From Chloroflexota bacterium (GTDB lineage: Bacteria; Chloroflexota; Anaerolineae; Aggregatilineales; Phototrophicaceae), in contig JAPPFH010000131.1 in NCBI GenBank assembly GCA_028875185.1, forward strand, positions 1 through 64,000: DNA of 64,000 nucleotides, written 5' to 3'. The notes below the pieces were generated by a model. That model was not told the DNA's origin. It ran no database searches and saw only the letters and a program-made list of their open reading frames with translations. Positions 38,146-46,492 of the stretch are shown one piece after another. The translations under genes and the position numbers were made by a program. How positions within the stretch are numbered: the stretch's first letter is position 1; every line of letters begins with the position of its first letter.

Positions 38146-39297
38146 CTACTGAGCGTAAGCGCCTTCCAGCGCTTCGAAGTCGGTGAACAGAAAATGATCG
38201 TGGTAGTAGTGAATCCATAAGAATGACAGGATTGCGGTGTAGTAGGCGATGTCGAAGTGGCTGTTGCCGTCGATGCCGGGTCGCACGATTGCCGCGAGCA
38301 GATACACCAGCACAAAAATCACGGCGGAGCCAACCAGCAGCGCGGCGCTGAACCCGTAGAGCGCGCGAGCGTCTTTGGTGCGCCGGCTAAAGCGAGCGAC
38401 CAGTGGCGCTTCCGCGTCGAGCTGGCCAGCTACCTGCCGGATCTTGATGATGTAAAAGGTGATCGCCAGGTATTGGAATGAGTGCCACGTGTTTAGCCCT
38501 TGGAATGCGGTATCCAGGTTAGGCAAGAGCGGCGTGAAGAAAGCCACCAAGACCGTTAGTGTAATGAACGCGAACTTGGGCAAATTGAGAATGCCGTGAT
38601 AAAACTCGTGGAGACTTTTCAATACAAAAGCCAATAGCGCACAGCCAAAGATTAAGCTCACAAGGATGAAAAACCAGGGATTGTCCGGCTGCTGGAAAAG
38701 ATCGGGGATCGCTTCGCCCAAGTCATTCTGCCCGATTTCAAAGACGCCTTGGCTGATTTTCCACATCGCGATCGGGAAGAGACTGGTGAGAACGATGGCG
38801 TAATCAATAAGCCGCGATAGCGGGCTTAACGCGCTTTTACGCAGGACCTTCGCCTCTTTATGATTGTAGAGTTCGACGATATAGGTCACCTGGTGCAATA
38901 CGTGCAGCGATGCCCAGAAGAAGAAGAAGGTGAGCATCAGACTTAGATTGAGGAAGGCGAGCGAAATTACCAGAATCGGAATAATGATCGAAGAGCGAAC
39001 GAGCGTCGGATAGCGCTCTTTGAAGCGCTCATCCAGCCCGGTGCGCAGGAAGGTGGACATCATGTGCGGACCGCCAATAGCGACCGCGACAAAGGTATTC
39101 ACCAGGTTGCGGCTGATATCGTCTTCCAGCCCCAAGTGGACGCCGAGCAAGTACATCAAATACGGCAAGGGCACGACGATCACGCTAAGCGTTATGAAAA
39201 ACAAATCCCAGCGCCGGTTGCGAAGCCAAAAACTGCGTTGGTCGATTTCTGCCGCATAGGCGTCGACGTTTGACAAGGGGATAGCGGTGGCCGCCAT
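38146..39297 (-). CDS. Polytopic membrane protein with many intramembrane histidines, unknown function
   Basis: I do not recognise a named family. The 383-residue chain has about eight to nine hydrophobic spans. Histidines are spaced in pairs along spans or their ends: H78 (GGPHMM), H132 and H135 (SLHVLHQ), H230 and H234 (SLHEFYH), H272 (NTWHSFQY), and H363, H366 and H368 (WIHYYHDHF). This pattern recalls membrane di-metal or heme enzymes such as desaturases and hydroxylases, but the standard spacing of those families is not met. GGAGG stands before ATG 39297. It is convergent with the M23 gene. Confidence 0.75.
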   Translation of the reverse strand: MAATAIPLSNVDAYAAEIDQRSFWLRNRRWDLFFITLSVIVVPLPYLMYLLGVHLGLEDDISRNLVNTFVAVAIGGPHMMSTFLRTGLDERFKERYPTLVRSSIIIPILVISLAFLNLSLMLTFFFFWASLHVLHQVTYIVELYNHKEAKVLRKSALSPLSRLIDYAIVLTSLFPIAMWKISQGVFEIGQNDLGEAIPDLFQQPDNPWFFILVSLIFGCALLAFVLKSLHEFYHGILNLPKFAFITLTVLVAFFTPLLPNLDTAFQGLNTWHSFQYLAITFYIIKIRQVAGQLDAEAPLVARFSRRTKDARALYGFSAALLVGSAVIFVLVYLLAAIVRPGIDGNSHFDIAYYTAILSFLWIHYYHDHFLFTDFEALEGAYAQ

Positions 39298-39327
39298 ATA
39301 AGACCTCCAGCGAAGTCAGCCACTATA

Positions 39328-39333
39328 AGTATA
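39328..39333 (-). promoter_or_regulatory. -10 element for the histidine-rich membrane protein gene
   Basis: The minus strand reads TATACT here, 31 bases before the ATG at 39297. The -35 is weak (TTTGCG, 18 bases farther upstream). The local sequence is AT-rich compared with its surroundings. Confidence 0.35.
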
Positions 39334-39396
39334 CAAGAATTTATTTAGCAACGCAAAGTAGTTTGCTGAGACTGAGACCTTGAAATGCCTAACTTG

Positions 39397-39708
39397 TCAG
39401 GGCAGAAAACCGAACCATTGACAGAATCGGGTTGGATTAGTGGCGCAGCTCTCGGGCGCGTTCAGGTACAGAAATGTGAATCCGGCGCAGGCAAGCAAGC
39501 CGAAGAGGAGCAGCGTACAGCCGCACCAGGCGACTGGACCGCCTTGCGCAATCTCCACCGCTACTTCGACCAGACCGGCGATAACATCGAATATGCTGCT
39601 AACGGCTTGAAGCAGAAAGCCGATCACGACCACAACCGCGCAAAGCAAGGCGCAGCCAACCGCGATCAACGGCAGGTGCGCCGGGTCAATGTTCTGCAAT
39701 AGATCCAA
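39397..39708 (-). CDS. Small hypothetical membrane protein, two spans
   Basis: A 103-residue protein starting at TTG 39708, supported by GGGAGCGGG just upstream. Two long hydrophobic segments (LPLIAVGCALLCAVVVVIGFL and, later, CTLLLFGLLACAGFTFLYL) flank a short amphipathic part. The tail has two cysteines (ESCATNPTRFC). No family recognised. The frame is open farther upstream but crosses the neighbouring gene, so the shorter form is chosen. It is 41 bases downstream of the next minus-strand gene, probably the same transcript. Confidence 0.55.
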   Translation of the reverse strand: MDLLQNIDPAHLPLIAVGCALLCAVVVVIGFLLQAVSSIFDVIAGLVEVAVEIAQGGPVAWCGCTLLLFGLLACAGFTFLYLNAPESCATNPTRFCQWFGFLP

Positions 39709-39749
39709 GATCCCGCTCCCTGGCCGCGCTATACCGCCGGCCGAGCGTT

Positions 39750-40211
39750 TCAGCAAGCGTCGCCATAAGTCTTGACGTATTCCCAGATTGCATCCGCGTC
39801 CTGTCGCGCATAGCAATCGCAATAGCGGACGTTCTGATTGCCACCACTGTACTCCCAAAGCAGGAATCGCACCGAAGTTTGCACGCAGAGCATCGTTTCA
39901 TCAGAAAGTGAATTCGCTTTCCAAGAGGTCTCGATGCGCAGACCGCGGTCTTCCGCTTCGCTGACTAGGGAAACCAGCAGAAGCGGATGAGCGTGGGATT
40001 GCGGTATGTCGCGATGATTGAGGCGAATCTCGCCGTGTGAGGCGAGGTAGAAAAGCGCGCATGGCGTCAACAAGGCGGTGAACCAAAACAGCAGTGCAAG
40101 CCCGCAGCCAAGCCGACGCGCCGTGCTGCGCCTGGGCTGAGGCGGTATCGCTTCGGTCTGCGACGGCGTCACGCCATCGATATCGTTTGATTGTGCCGGA
40201 GTATCAGACAT
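39750..40211 (-). CDS. Hypothetical single-span membrane protein
   Basis: A 153-residue protein with a polar N-terminus of about 33 residues rich in Pro, Gln and Arg, one membrane span (LGCGLALLFWFTALLTPCAL), and an outer domain of about 95 residues. That domain has four cysteines (MLCVQTS, RYCDCYAR, GDAC) that could make disulfides. No family recognised. No clear ribosome site precedes ATG 40211. Likely co-transcribed with the small membrane gene downstream. Confidence 0.6.
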   Translation of the reverse strand: MSDTPAQSNDIDGVTPSQTEAIPPQPRRSTARRLGCGLALLFWFTALLTPCALFYLASHGEIRLNHRDIPQSHAHPLLLVSLVSEAEDRGLRIETSWKANSLSDETMLCVQTSVRFLLWEYSGGNQNVRYCDCYARQDADAIWEYVKTYGDAC

Positions 40212-40322
40212 TAGTCGACCCGTTAACTCGCCGAGACAGTTGGCCGCTACTCAGCTTGATTAGACGCATCAGCCAGCAGGCGGGCGCCACCCGTGGTACG
40301 GTTGCGTTTGCATCGGAAATCA

Positions 40323-40847
40323 TCATCGGGATTCATCGCCCTGAAAGCGCAACACGATGCGATCGTTGCAATCGTAGCTGACGCGCGCATGCAGGGGCGG
40401 CTGATTGTCATTCATCGCGAAGATTCTCGCGAGGAGTTCCGGCAAGTCCTCGACGAGGTCGAGGTCCAATACGCGGTCTTTCGAAATCCACGCCAGCGTA
40501 CCCTCGGGGCAATCTTCGCGCAAAGCTCTCGTATCGCTAATCGCGGTGTAGACAAAAAGCAGGATGCCCGACTCGCCGCCGGCATCGATATTGTGAATGC
40601 TGCGCAACTGGAGCGAATGCGCGCGCAAGCCGCTTTCTTCTTCAATCTCGCGCAATGCACTAGTCGCGGGGTCCTCGTCCCGCTCCACATGCCCGCCCAG
40701 ACCGTTGAATTTATTCGGGAAAACACGACGGTGGGCCGCGCGCTTTAACAGCAGAACATCATCGCCATTGAATACGAAAGACAAGGTGCGCGGCATCACA
40801 AGCCAGCGCCCAACATTGAGATCCGCGCCCTGCTGTTTTGCGCCCAT
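40323..40847 (-). CDS. Nudix hydrolase
   Basis: A 174-residue Nudix enzyme. The box is complete: GHVERDEDPATSALREIEEESGL is read as G-x5-E-x7-REIxEExGL, with all metal-binding glutamates. Family members cleave nucleoside diphosphate derivatives such as oxidised dNTPs; the layout resembles MutT/8-oxo-dGTPase-like proteins, but substrate is not defined. GAGGA precedes ATG 40847. It diverges from the ParB-like gene, sharing about 100 bases of promoter region. Confidence 0.88.
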   Translation of the reverse strand: MGAKQQGADLNVGRWLVMPRTLSFVFNGDDVLLLKRAAHRRVFPNKFNGLGGHVERDEDPATSALREIEEESGLRAHSLQLRSIHNIDAGGESGILLFVYTAISDTRALREDCPEGTLAWISKDRVLDLDLVEDLPELLARIFAMNDNQPPLHARVSYDCNDRIVLRFQGDESR

Positions 40848-40885
40848 CTACGAATTCCTCGGCTGGCGGGCTAATTTCGGAACAA

Positions 40886-40914
40886 TTGCCCAGCGCGCGC
40901 GTTCATGCTAAGCT
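40886..40914 (+). promoter_or_regulatory. Sigma70-like promoter for the ParB/ACT/JAMM/A24 gene run
   Basis: TTGCCC (40886-40891) and TAAGCT (40909-40914) are exactly 17 bases apart. Transcription would start near 40921, about 28 bases before ATG 40949, which has AGGA upstream. No other promoter is obvious within the five-gene run that follows. Confidence 0.55.
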
Positions 40915-40948
40915 TTGCCTTTGTACTGCCATTTTACTAGGAATAGTA

Positions 40949-41767
40949 ATGAATTCGAATCCGCACAGTGTGGCGCCGCCAAACTTGCGCATCGTGCAAG
41001 TTGACGATGTACTGTCGCACGAAAAGGCTGACATTCAGCGATCGCAGCCCTTGATGGAACGCCTGAAGCGCGCCGAGTACTTCACCAATCCGCCAGTGGT
41101 TGCCGAAGTCGCCGGCAGCCGCTATGTGCTCATGGATGGTTCAAATCGTCAACTGTCATTGAAGACCTTGGGTTATCGGCACATCATCGTTCAAATTGCC
41201 GAGTATGAAACGAATAGCGTCGAACTTGGCGTCTGGCAGCACATCGTGGCGAATTGGGACGCCCAGCGATTCCTGCGGACGCTTGAGGGCATCAGCCATA
41301 TCGATGTGAAACCCGGCTGGCACTCGAGCGCGCTGGCGCATGTGCAGTTGCGCGATGGGCCTGTTTACTGCATACAGGCCACCGAAGACGATCTGGCGGA
41401 ACGCAATGCGTCATTGCGGAAGGTAGTCGAATCATACCATACGCGGGCGACGCTCTACCGGACGCCGCTGACCGAGCCCGGTCAAATCTGGTCGCTCTTC
41501 CCCACTGGGGTTGCGCTAGTGATGTTTCGTCATTATCAGCCGCAAGATATAATCAATGCCGCGCTGCAAGCGGCATATTTGCCGCCAGGCGTTAGCCGTC
41601 ACATTATCCACGGCCGCGCGCTGAATCTCAATTATCCGATGAAACGATTGCTGTCGGCGCTGCCGCTGGCGACGAAAAATGAGGAGCTGCAAGACTGGCT
41701 GCGCGAAAGGTTCGCCGAGCGCAGCGTCCGCTATTATGCCGAAGCGACGTATCAATTCGCTGAGTGA
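40949..41767 (+). CDS. ParB/sulfiredoxin-fold protein, SbnI/SerK-like
   Basis: A 272-residue protein. Its first 110 residues match the ParB N-terminal fold: VDDVLSHEKADIQRSQPLMERL, then NPPVVAEV and VLMDGSNRQLSLKTLGY. This compact form without a helix-turn-helix is like SbnI and archaeal SerK, which phosphorylate free serine with nucleotide, rather than chromosome-partition ParB. The C-terminal half is unassigned (YRTPLTEPGQIWSLFP, PPGVSRHIIHGRALNLNYP). ATG 40949 has AGGA; a longer open frame upstream overlaps the divergent promoter region. It is first of five closely spaced genes. Confidence 0.7.
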   Translation: MNSNPHSVAPPNLRIVQVDDVLSHEKADIQRSQPLMERLKRAEYFTNPPVVAEVAGSRYVLMDGSNRQLSLKTLGYRHIIVQIAEYETNSVELGVWQHIVANWDAQRFLRTLEGISHIDVKPGWHSSALAHVQLRDGPVYCIQATEDDLAERNASLRKVVESYHTRATLYRTPLTEPGQIWSLFPTGVALVMFRHYQPQDIINAALQAAYLPPGVSRHIIHGRALNLNYPMKRLLSALPLATKNEELQDWLRERFAERSVRYYAEATYQFAE

Positions 41768-41773
41768 CTGCCG

Positions 41774-42211
41774 ATGACCCAAACCGTCGCCGACGCATTG
41801 CGCCGCGCCAGCCTGTATAGTGACGGGCGGATTTACCGCATGCTCAAACTGCCGCCAAATGCGATCACGCTTGCCGCTGGCGTCGTGGCGGAAATCGGAC
41901 TGCCTTACTGCGCTCTGATTGTGGACAAGGACGAATTGACGCTGATGATATCGGACGAGGCGGAAATGGCGTTCAGCGCTCGCTTGCGCGCCGCAATCAC
42001 CAGCGAGCGGGAGTATCGCTTGATTACACCGGACGCAGCGCTGGAGCCGGAATTGGTCGGATTTATGGCGCGAATTGCCGAGTCGCTGGCCTCTGCCAGT
42101 ATTCCCATTCTTGCCGTTTCCGCCTATTCGCGTGATCATCTATTCGTCGCCAGCGACGACTTTGATACGGCGATGCGAACGCTTCAGCGTCTGCAGGAGG
42201 AATACGCCTAG
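41774..42211 (+). CDS. ACT-domain protein of the CASTOR/DUF2241 type
   Basis: A 145-residue protein with an N-terminal ACT-like half (LALP-type stretch MLKLPPNAITL) and a C-terminal ACT half with the family mark IPILAVSAYSRDHLFVASDDF. Such paired ACT proteins bind amino acids and act as sensors. It starts six bases after the ParB-like gene and ends two bases before the next. If the ParB-like protein acts on serine, this could be its amino-acid sensor, but that is inference. Confidence 0.75.
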   Translation: MTQTVADALRRASLYSDGRIYRMLKLPPNAITLAAGVVAEIGLPYCALIVDKDELTLMISDEAEMAFSARLRAAITSEREYRLITPDAALEPELVGFMARIAESLASASIPILAVSAYSRDHLFVASDDFDTAMRTLQRLQEEYA

Positions 42212-42213
42212 TT

Positions 42214-42576
42214 ATGGAAATCAACCTGTTCAACGACGCCGATCTGGTTCCGCAGCCGAAGCACAAGATCAAAATCGAAGACTTCCGCGTATCGCCTTAT
42301 CCCGATCGCTTTCGCGTGAAGGTCAATCTTAAGCTGACGCCCTTCCAAGAGCGCCCCAACCTGGCGATAAGCGCCAGCCGCTCTGATGGACTGCTGGCGA
42401 GCGACCTGGATGTCATTGCGACGATGCACGTCGACAATGAATTCACGATGCATATCCGTGGCTTGGACGACCCAAGCGGCGTTTATACGCTGACCGCCGA
42501 GCTCTATTACGAGATCCGTAATCCGCCGCAGGATTCATGCCAGATCGATTTTGTGATTCCAACGGACGACGATTGA
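42214..42576 (+). CDS. Hypothetical beta-rich protein, 120 residues
   Basis: No family recognised. The sequence alternates like a beta-sandwich (FRVSPYPDRFRVKVNLKLTP, VDNEFTMHIRGLDD, GVYTLTAELYYE) and ends in an acidic tail (IPTDDD). There is no signal peptide, no membrane span and no C-terminal Gly-Gly. It sits between the ACT and JAMM genes with two-base gaps on both sides, so it belongs to the same transcript. Confidence 0.7.
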   Translation: MEINLFNDADLVPQPKHKIKIEDFRVSPYPDRFRVKVNLKLTPFQERPNLAISASRSDGLLASDLDVIATMHVDNEFTMHIRGLDDPSGVYTLTAELYYEIRNPPQDSCQIDFVIPTDDD

Positions 42577-42578
42577 AA

Positions 42579-43124
42579 ATGGCTGTTAGAATTCCCTATT
42601 TGGTCGCGCGCCAAATCTCCGACCATGCCGCCAGCCGACAACCGAGCGAAGCCTGCGGTTTGCTGGCGGGAACGGACGAGCAGATCCTGGCGGCATATCC
42701 CTTGACGAATATCGCAAGAGCGCCACAGACACGTTTTGAGTTTGATCCAAACGAGCAATTGCAGGCGCTTAAGGCGATCGACGAAGCGCAGCTCGAATGG
42801 ATCGGCGCCTATCACTCGCACCCGCATAGCGCGCCGATTCCCTCGAGAGCGGATATTGAGGCGTGTGCGGACAGCGGGCTGCTCCAGCTCATTGTTTCGC
42901 TAAGTCGAAGCAAACCGCAGTTGAAACTGTGGCGCATCGACCGCGATTCCGTTGCCCCGATAGAGTTGATTTATGCGTCCGATAATCCGCCTGAGAGCGG
43001 GCCGGCGCTGTCGCTTTCGCAGCAAGCCGCCGTGATTATTGTCGCCATCGCCGCGGTCTTGATCTTGCTGATTATTTCCTTCACATTGCTGCCGCCCGCC
43101 CCTCAGATCTTGCCGGCGCCCTAG
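42579..43124 (+). CDS. JAMM/MPN metalloprotease with C-terminal membrane anchor
   Basis: A 181-residue protein. Residues 1-135 are a JAB/MPN (M67) domain with a complete zinc motif: E24 in SEACGLLAG, HSH at 79-81, S89 and D92 (HSHPHSAPIPSRAD). Residues 150-171 form one membrane span (VIIVAIAAVLILLIISFTL) followed by a Pro-rich tail, so the peptidase faces the cytosol if N-in. Bacterial JAMM enzymes often process ubiquitin-like sulfur carriers, but none is adjacent. The anchor and the neighbouring prepilin peptidase suggest a membrane-associated substrate. ATG 42579 follows the previous stop by two bases. Confidence 0.85.
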   Translation: MAVRIPYLVARQISDHAASRQPSEACGLLAGTDEQILAAYPLTNIARAPQTRFEFDPNEQLQALKAIDEAQLEWIGAYHSHPHSAPIPSRADIEACADSGLLQLIVSLSRSKPQLKLWRIDRDSVAPIELIYASDNPPESGPALSLSQQAAVIIVAIAAVLILLIISFTLLPPAPQILPAP

Positions 43125-43144
43125 CTGTTTTCAGGTCGGAGATC

Positions 43145-43984
43145 GTGGACACCCACCTGATTGTCATTTTAGGATTATTGACCGGGGGCCTCATAAATAC
43201 GCTGGCGGACGATCTGCCAGCCGCGCGGATGCCAAGACTGCCCAGATATCCCGACGGACGCCGACGCCCGCGCCGCGCTTGGCTGGGAATAACCGCCTTC
43301 GCCTTAGGATTGAGAACCGCGCCCGAGCCAGCTACCGGCGCGTCGACCGGCGACGACTGCGAGCGGCGGCGCTTGTCGTGGCGGCATCCGCTGGTAGAAG
43401 TCGCCTCAGCCGCGCTGATGGCTCTGGCATTCGAAATTGCCCGCGATATGCGCTCGCTGGCTCTTGAAGAGACCCTGATTTGGCTGGCGCTGGCCGCGCT
43501 GTTTGTCCTCATCGCCGTCATTGACCTGGAGCGCCTGCGCGTCCTGTACACGCCAACGCTGGCTTGCGGCTTGCTCGCGATCATCGGCGCTATCGCTTTT
43601 CCACAATCACCGCCAACCATTGCTTCCATGCTTGTTGGCGCAGCTTGCGCTGGCTTTACCTTCTCGCTGGTTTGTCTAGGCGGTCGACTTTTCGCGCGAG
43701 CAGCATTGCGGCATCAGCGCGAGCCCATGACCGTGTTTGGGCGGGGAGATGTCACCCTCATGACCTTGGGAGGATTCATCGTTGGGTTTCCCTATGTATG
43801 GGTCGCCATGGCTTTAGCGATAATCTTGGGAGGCTGCGGCGCCTTGGTCTTTCTTTTGGCGAAGAGCGCTTCTGGCGGTTATCGGCGATTCAGCGCCATG
43901 CCGTACGCGCCGTACATCCTGGCTTCGACCTATCTGGTTATGCTGCTAGGCGATGAACTGAATCATCTGATCGCTGGACTTTAG
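43145..43984 (+). CDS. A24-family prepilin peptidase-like membrane aspartic protease
   Basis: A 279-residue polytopic protein with both catalytic aspartates of type IV prepilin leader peptidases: D127 in AVIDLERLRVLYTP and D202 in FGRGDVTLMTLGG. The usual N-terminal cytosolic cysteine pairs of PilD-type zinc sites are lacking, so no N-methylation is expected. No pilin or pilus-assembly gene is in the window. GTG 43145 is the start, with GGAG upstream. It ends the five-gene run and overlaps the convergent mnmA 3' end by 39 bases. Confidence 0.83.
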   Translation: MDTHLIVILGLLTGGLINTLADDLPAARMPRLPRYPDGRRRPRRAWLGITAFALGLRTAPEPATGASTGDDCERRRLSWRHPLVEVASAALMALAFEIARDMRSLALEETLIWLALAALFVLIAVIDLERLRVLYTPTLACGLLAIIGAIAFPQSPPTIASMLVGAACAGFTFSLVCLGGRLFARAALRHQREPMTVFGRGDVTLMTLGGFIVGFPYVWVAMALAIILGGCGALVFLLAKSASGGYRRFSAMPYAPYILASTYLVMLLGDELNHLIAGL

Positions 43985-45085
43985 GTCATCCTCTTCATCT
44001 GCGAACTGGGCGATTAGGCCGCCGCCAAGGCAAACATCGCCTTGATATACAACCGCCGCTTGGCCAGGCGTGACGGCTTGCTGCGGCAGGTTAAACTCAA
44101 TGAGCGCGCAATCATCGCCCATCGGCTTGATGAGCGCCATTTGCGCCTGCGACCGATAGCGGATTTTGACTTCCGCGCGGAATTCCACCGCCGGCGGAGC
44201 GCCACCGACCCAGTTGAATCGCTCCGCTACCAAGCGGTCGCGGCCAAGTTCACCACGCGTACCGACAACCAACGCGTTCTTGATTGCATTCATTGCCAGC
44301 ACATATAAAGGTTCGTTTGAAGAGACGCCGAGCCCTTTGCGCTGCCCGATGGTGTAATTTGACAAGCCTCTATGTTCGCCCAAGACCTCGCCCTCGCTGC
44401 TCACGATTGGTCCCCGCGTCATCAAATCGGGCGCGTGCGCCCCCAGGAAGTCTCGGTAATCATTATTGCCCAGGAAACATAAATCCTGGCTGTCTTTCCG
44501 ATTTGCGATATCCAACCCCAGCTCGCAGGCGATGCGACGAACTTCGGCTTTGGGATACTCTCCGACGGGAAACAGCGTTCGCGCCAACTGCTCCTGCCCC
44601 ATGACACTGAGTACATAACTCTGATCTTTGGCCGGGTCCAGCCCCTTCTTCAGCAGATAGCCGCCTTCGGGGCGCTTGGCAATGCGGGCGTAGTGGCCGG
44701 TCGCCAGGAAGTCGGCGTCCAGCGCCATTGCATGGCGCAGCAGCCATTCGAAGCGAATGTGGCGATTGCACTCAAGACAAGGATTCGGCGTGTATCCGTC
44801 GCGGTGCTGATCGATAAAATACTGGACGACGATGTCACGGAATACATCTTTGGTATCGAGTGCATAGAAAGGAATCCCGAGCGTATCGGCCACACGCCTC
44901 GCGATGCGCATCTGATCGGGCGTGCAACAGCGATTATGTTCGGCGCCGCCCAGCGCCTCATCCGACCACAAGCGCATCATCATGCCGATGACATCATAGC
45001 CTTCGCGCGCCAGCAGCGCCGCGGCTACCGAACTATCGACGCCGCCACTCAGCGCGACGACTACGCGCTTGTCGGCCGCGCTCAT
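43946..45085 (-). CDS. mnmA: tRNA-specific 2-thiouridylase
   Basis: Adds sulfur to U34 of Lys, Glu and Gln tRNAs. The 379-residue protein has the PP-loop ALSGGVDSSVAA, catalytic Cys in NPCLECNRHIRF, second Cys in QDLCFLG, and TGHYARI. The start is ATG 45085, overlapping the nifS stop by four bases; the frame is open upstream but within nifS. Coupling to a cysteine desulfurase supplies the sulfur donor. Confidence 0.95.
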   Translation of the reverse strand: MSAADKRVVVALSGGVDSSVAAALLAREGYDVIGMMMRLWSDEALGGAEHNRCCTPDQMRIARRVADTLGIPFYALDTKDVFRDIVVQYFIDQHRDGYTPNPCLECNRHIRFEWLLRHAMALDADFLATGHYARIAKRPEGGYLLKKGLDPAKDQSYVLSVMGQEQLARTLFPVGEYPKAEVRRIACELGLDIANRKDSQDLCFLGNNDYRDFLGAHAPDLMTRGPIVSSEGEVLGEHRGLSNYTIGQRKGLGVSSNEPLYVLAMNAIKNALVVGTRGELGRDRLVAERFNWVGGAPPAVEFRAEVKIRYRSQAQMALIKPMGDDCALIEFNLPQQAVTPGQAAVVYQGDVCLGGGLIAQFADEEDDLKSSDQMIQFIA

Positions 45086-46260
45086 GCGACGAATTCTCGC
45101 TTCAAACGGCGCAGCTTCGCCACTGCATTGACCAGCACGTCGAGGGCAAAGTCGATATCGGCTTCGGTCGTATGGATGCCGACCGACAGACGGAGCCCGC
45201 ATGAGGCCGCTTCCGGCGGATAGCCCAGCGCCAGCAGCGCGTCTGATGGCTCCGGGTTGCCAGTCTTGCAAGCCGAGCCGCTGCTGGCGGCGATGCCATT
45301 CGTGTCCAGGTGCATGAGCAGCGCGTTGGCATCAATGCCGGGCAATACAAAGCTGGCGTGTGACGGCAAACGGTTGACCGGATGCCCGCTCAATTCCGCG
45401 CCTGCAACACGGCTCAAGATGCCGTCGATGAGCTTGCCGCGCATTTTGCGATAGTGAGCCAGCCGCTCACTCTTTTCGGCGTAAGCCAGTTCAAGCGCCT
45501 TCGCCATGCCAACGATGAAGGCGGTATTGTGCGTGCCAGCGCGACGACCGCCTTCGTGACCGCCACCGGTCAAAATGCTGGGAAACTCGACGCCGTCCTT
45601 CACGTAGAGCAGGCCGACGCCCTTGGGTCCATAGAATTTATGCGCCGACAGGCTCAGTAAATCGACGCCGAGCGCGTCGACATCCAGCGAGAGCTGCCCG
45701 CCCGCCTGCACAGCGTCGGTATGGAACAGCAGGCCGTGCTGACGCGCAATCGCCGCCAGCGCCGCCACATCGTTGATGCTGCCCACTTCGTTATTGGCGT
45801 ATATGACACTGGCAATGGCAGCGCCGTTTTGGCAAGCTGCGGTAAAGTCCTCCGTCTTAACCAAGCCGTGTTTATCTACGGGAACTACAACGCTCGCGCC
45901 ATCCATCAGGTCGCTAAGCTGCAATACGGTATTGATAACCGCGCTGTGCTCGACTGGTGATGTGATTATGCGCATGGGCGCCATCCGCTGGCGCGCCCGC
46001 CAAGCGGCGCCGCGAATCGCGAGGTTGTCGCTTTCCGATCCGCAACTGGTGAAAACGATTTCGCTCGGCTGGCAATTGAGAATCCGCGCGATGCGCGCGC
46101 GCGCGTCTTCTATCGCCGCCTCGCCGCGGCGTCCTTGTCGGTGGCTTGATGTCGAATTGCCATAAACCTTGCCGAAATAGGGCATCATCGCGTCAATCAC
46201 GCGCGGATCAACCGGCGTTGACGCCGAGTAATCGAGGTAGACTTCTGGCTTGGTAGTCAT
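45082..46260 (-). CDS. Cysteine desulfurase (NifS/IscS type)
   Basis: A PLP enzyme that takes sulfur from cysteine. The 392-residue protein has VYLDYSASTPVDPRV, the His of VEHSAV, the PLP lysine in SLSAHKFYGPKG and the active-site Cys in SGSACKTGNPEPS. ATG 46260 is chosen for fit to the family. It precedes mnmA with an ATGA overlap, so its main job is probably tRNA thiolation. No iscU or iscA gene is adjacent. Confidence 0.94.
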   Translation of the reverse strand: MTTKPEVYLDYSASTPVDPRVIDAMMPYFGKVYGNSTSSHRQGRRGEAAIEDARARIARILNCQPSEIVFTSCGSESDNLAIRGAAWRARQRMAPMRIITSPVEHSAVINTVLQLSDLMDGASVVVPVDKHGLVKTEDFTAACQNGAAIASVIYANNEVGSINDVAALAAIARQHGLLFHTDAVQAGGQLSLDVDALGVDLLSLSAHKFYGPKGVGLLYVKDGVEFPSILTGGGHEGGRRAGTHNTAFIVGMAKALELAYAEKSERLAHYRKMRGKLIDGILSRVAGAELSGHPVNRLPSHASFVLPGIDANALLMHLDTNGIAASSGSACKTGNPEPSDALLALGYPPEAASCGLRLSVGIHTTEADIDFALDVLVNAVAKLRRLKREFVA

Positions 46261-46492
46261 TCCGATTGTCCAATCTTGCCGCAACCGCCGGCTCGTAGAA
46301 TCGAACGGTCGACCCGCTTTTCGCAATTACCAATGTAACCCTGGTACGCGCCCTGCCTGACAATTCTACTCCAAGCTCCGCATCTTATTCAATAATCAGA
46401 CGGCAGCTGAAAGTCCGAGTTTGTCGCGCCTAAACCAATTGGAAATCATTGGCGGAAGAGAACGCGGCGCAGGGTCCGCGAGGCAATTGCCG

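Noticed and set aside
40949..41767. Chromosome-partition ParB
   Set aside because: No helix-turn-helix domain, no parA and no parS-like site nearby; the shape fits SbnI/SerK-type proteins better.
42214..42576. Ubiquitin-like substrate for the JAMM protease
   Set aside because: The 120-residue protein ends in an acidic tail without Gly-Gly and does not show a beta-grasp pattern by eye.
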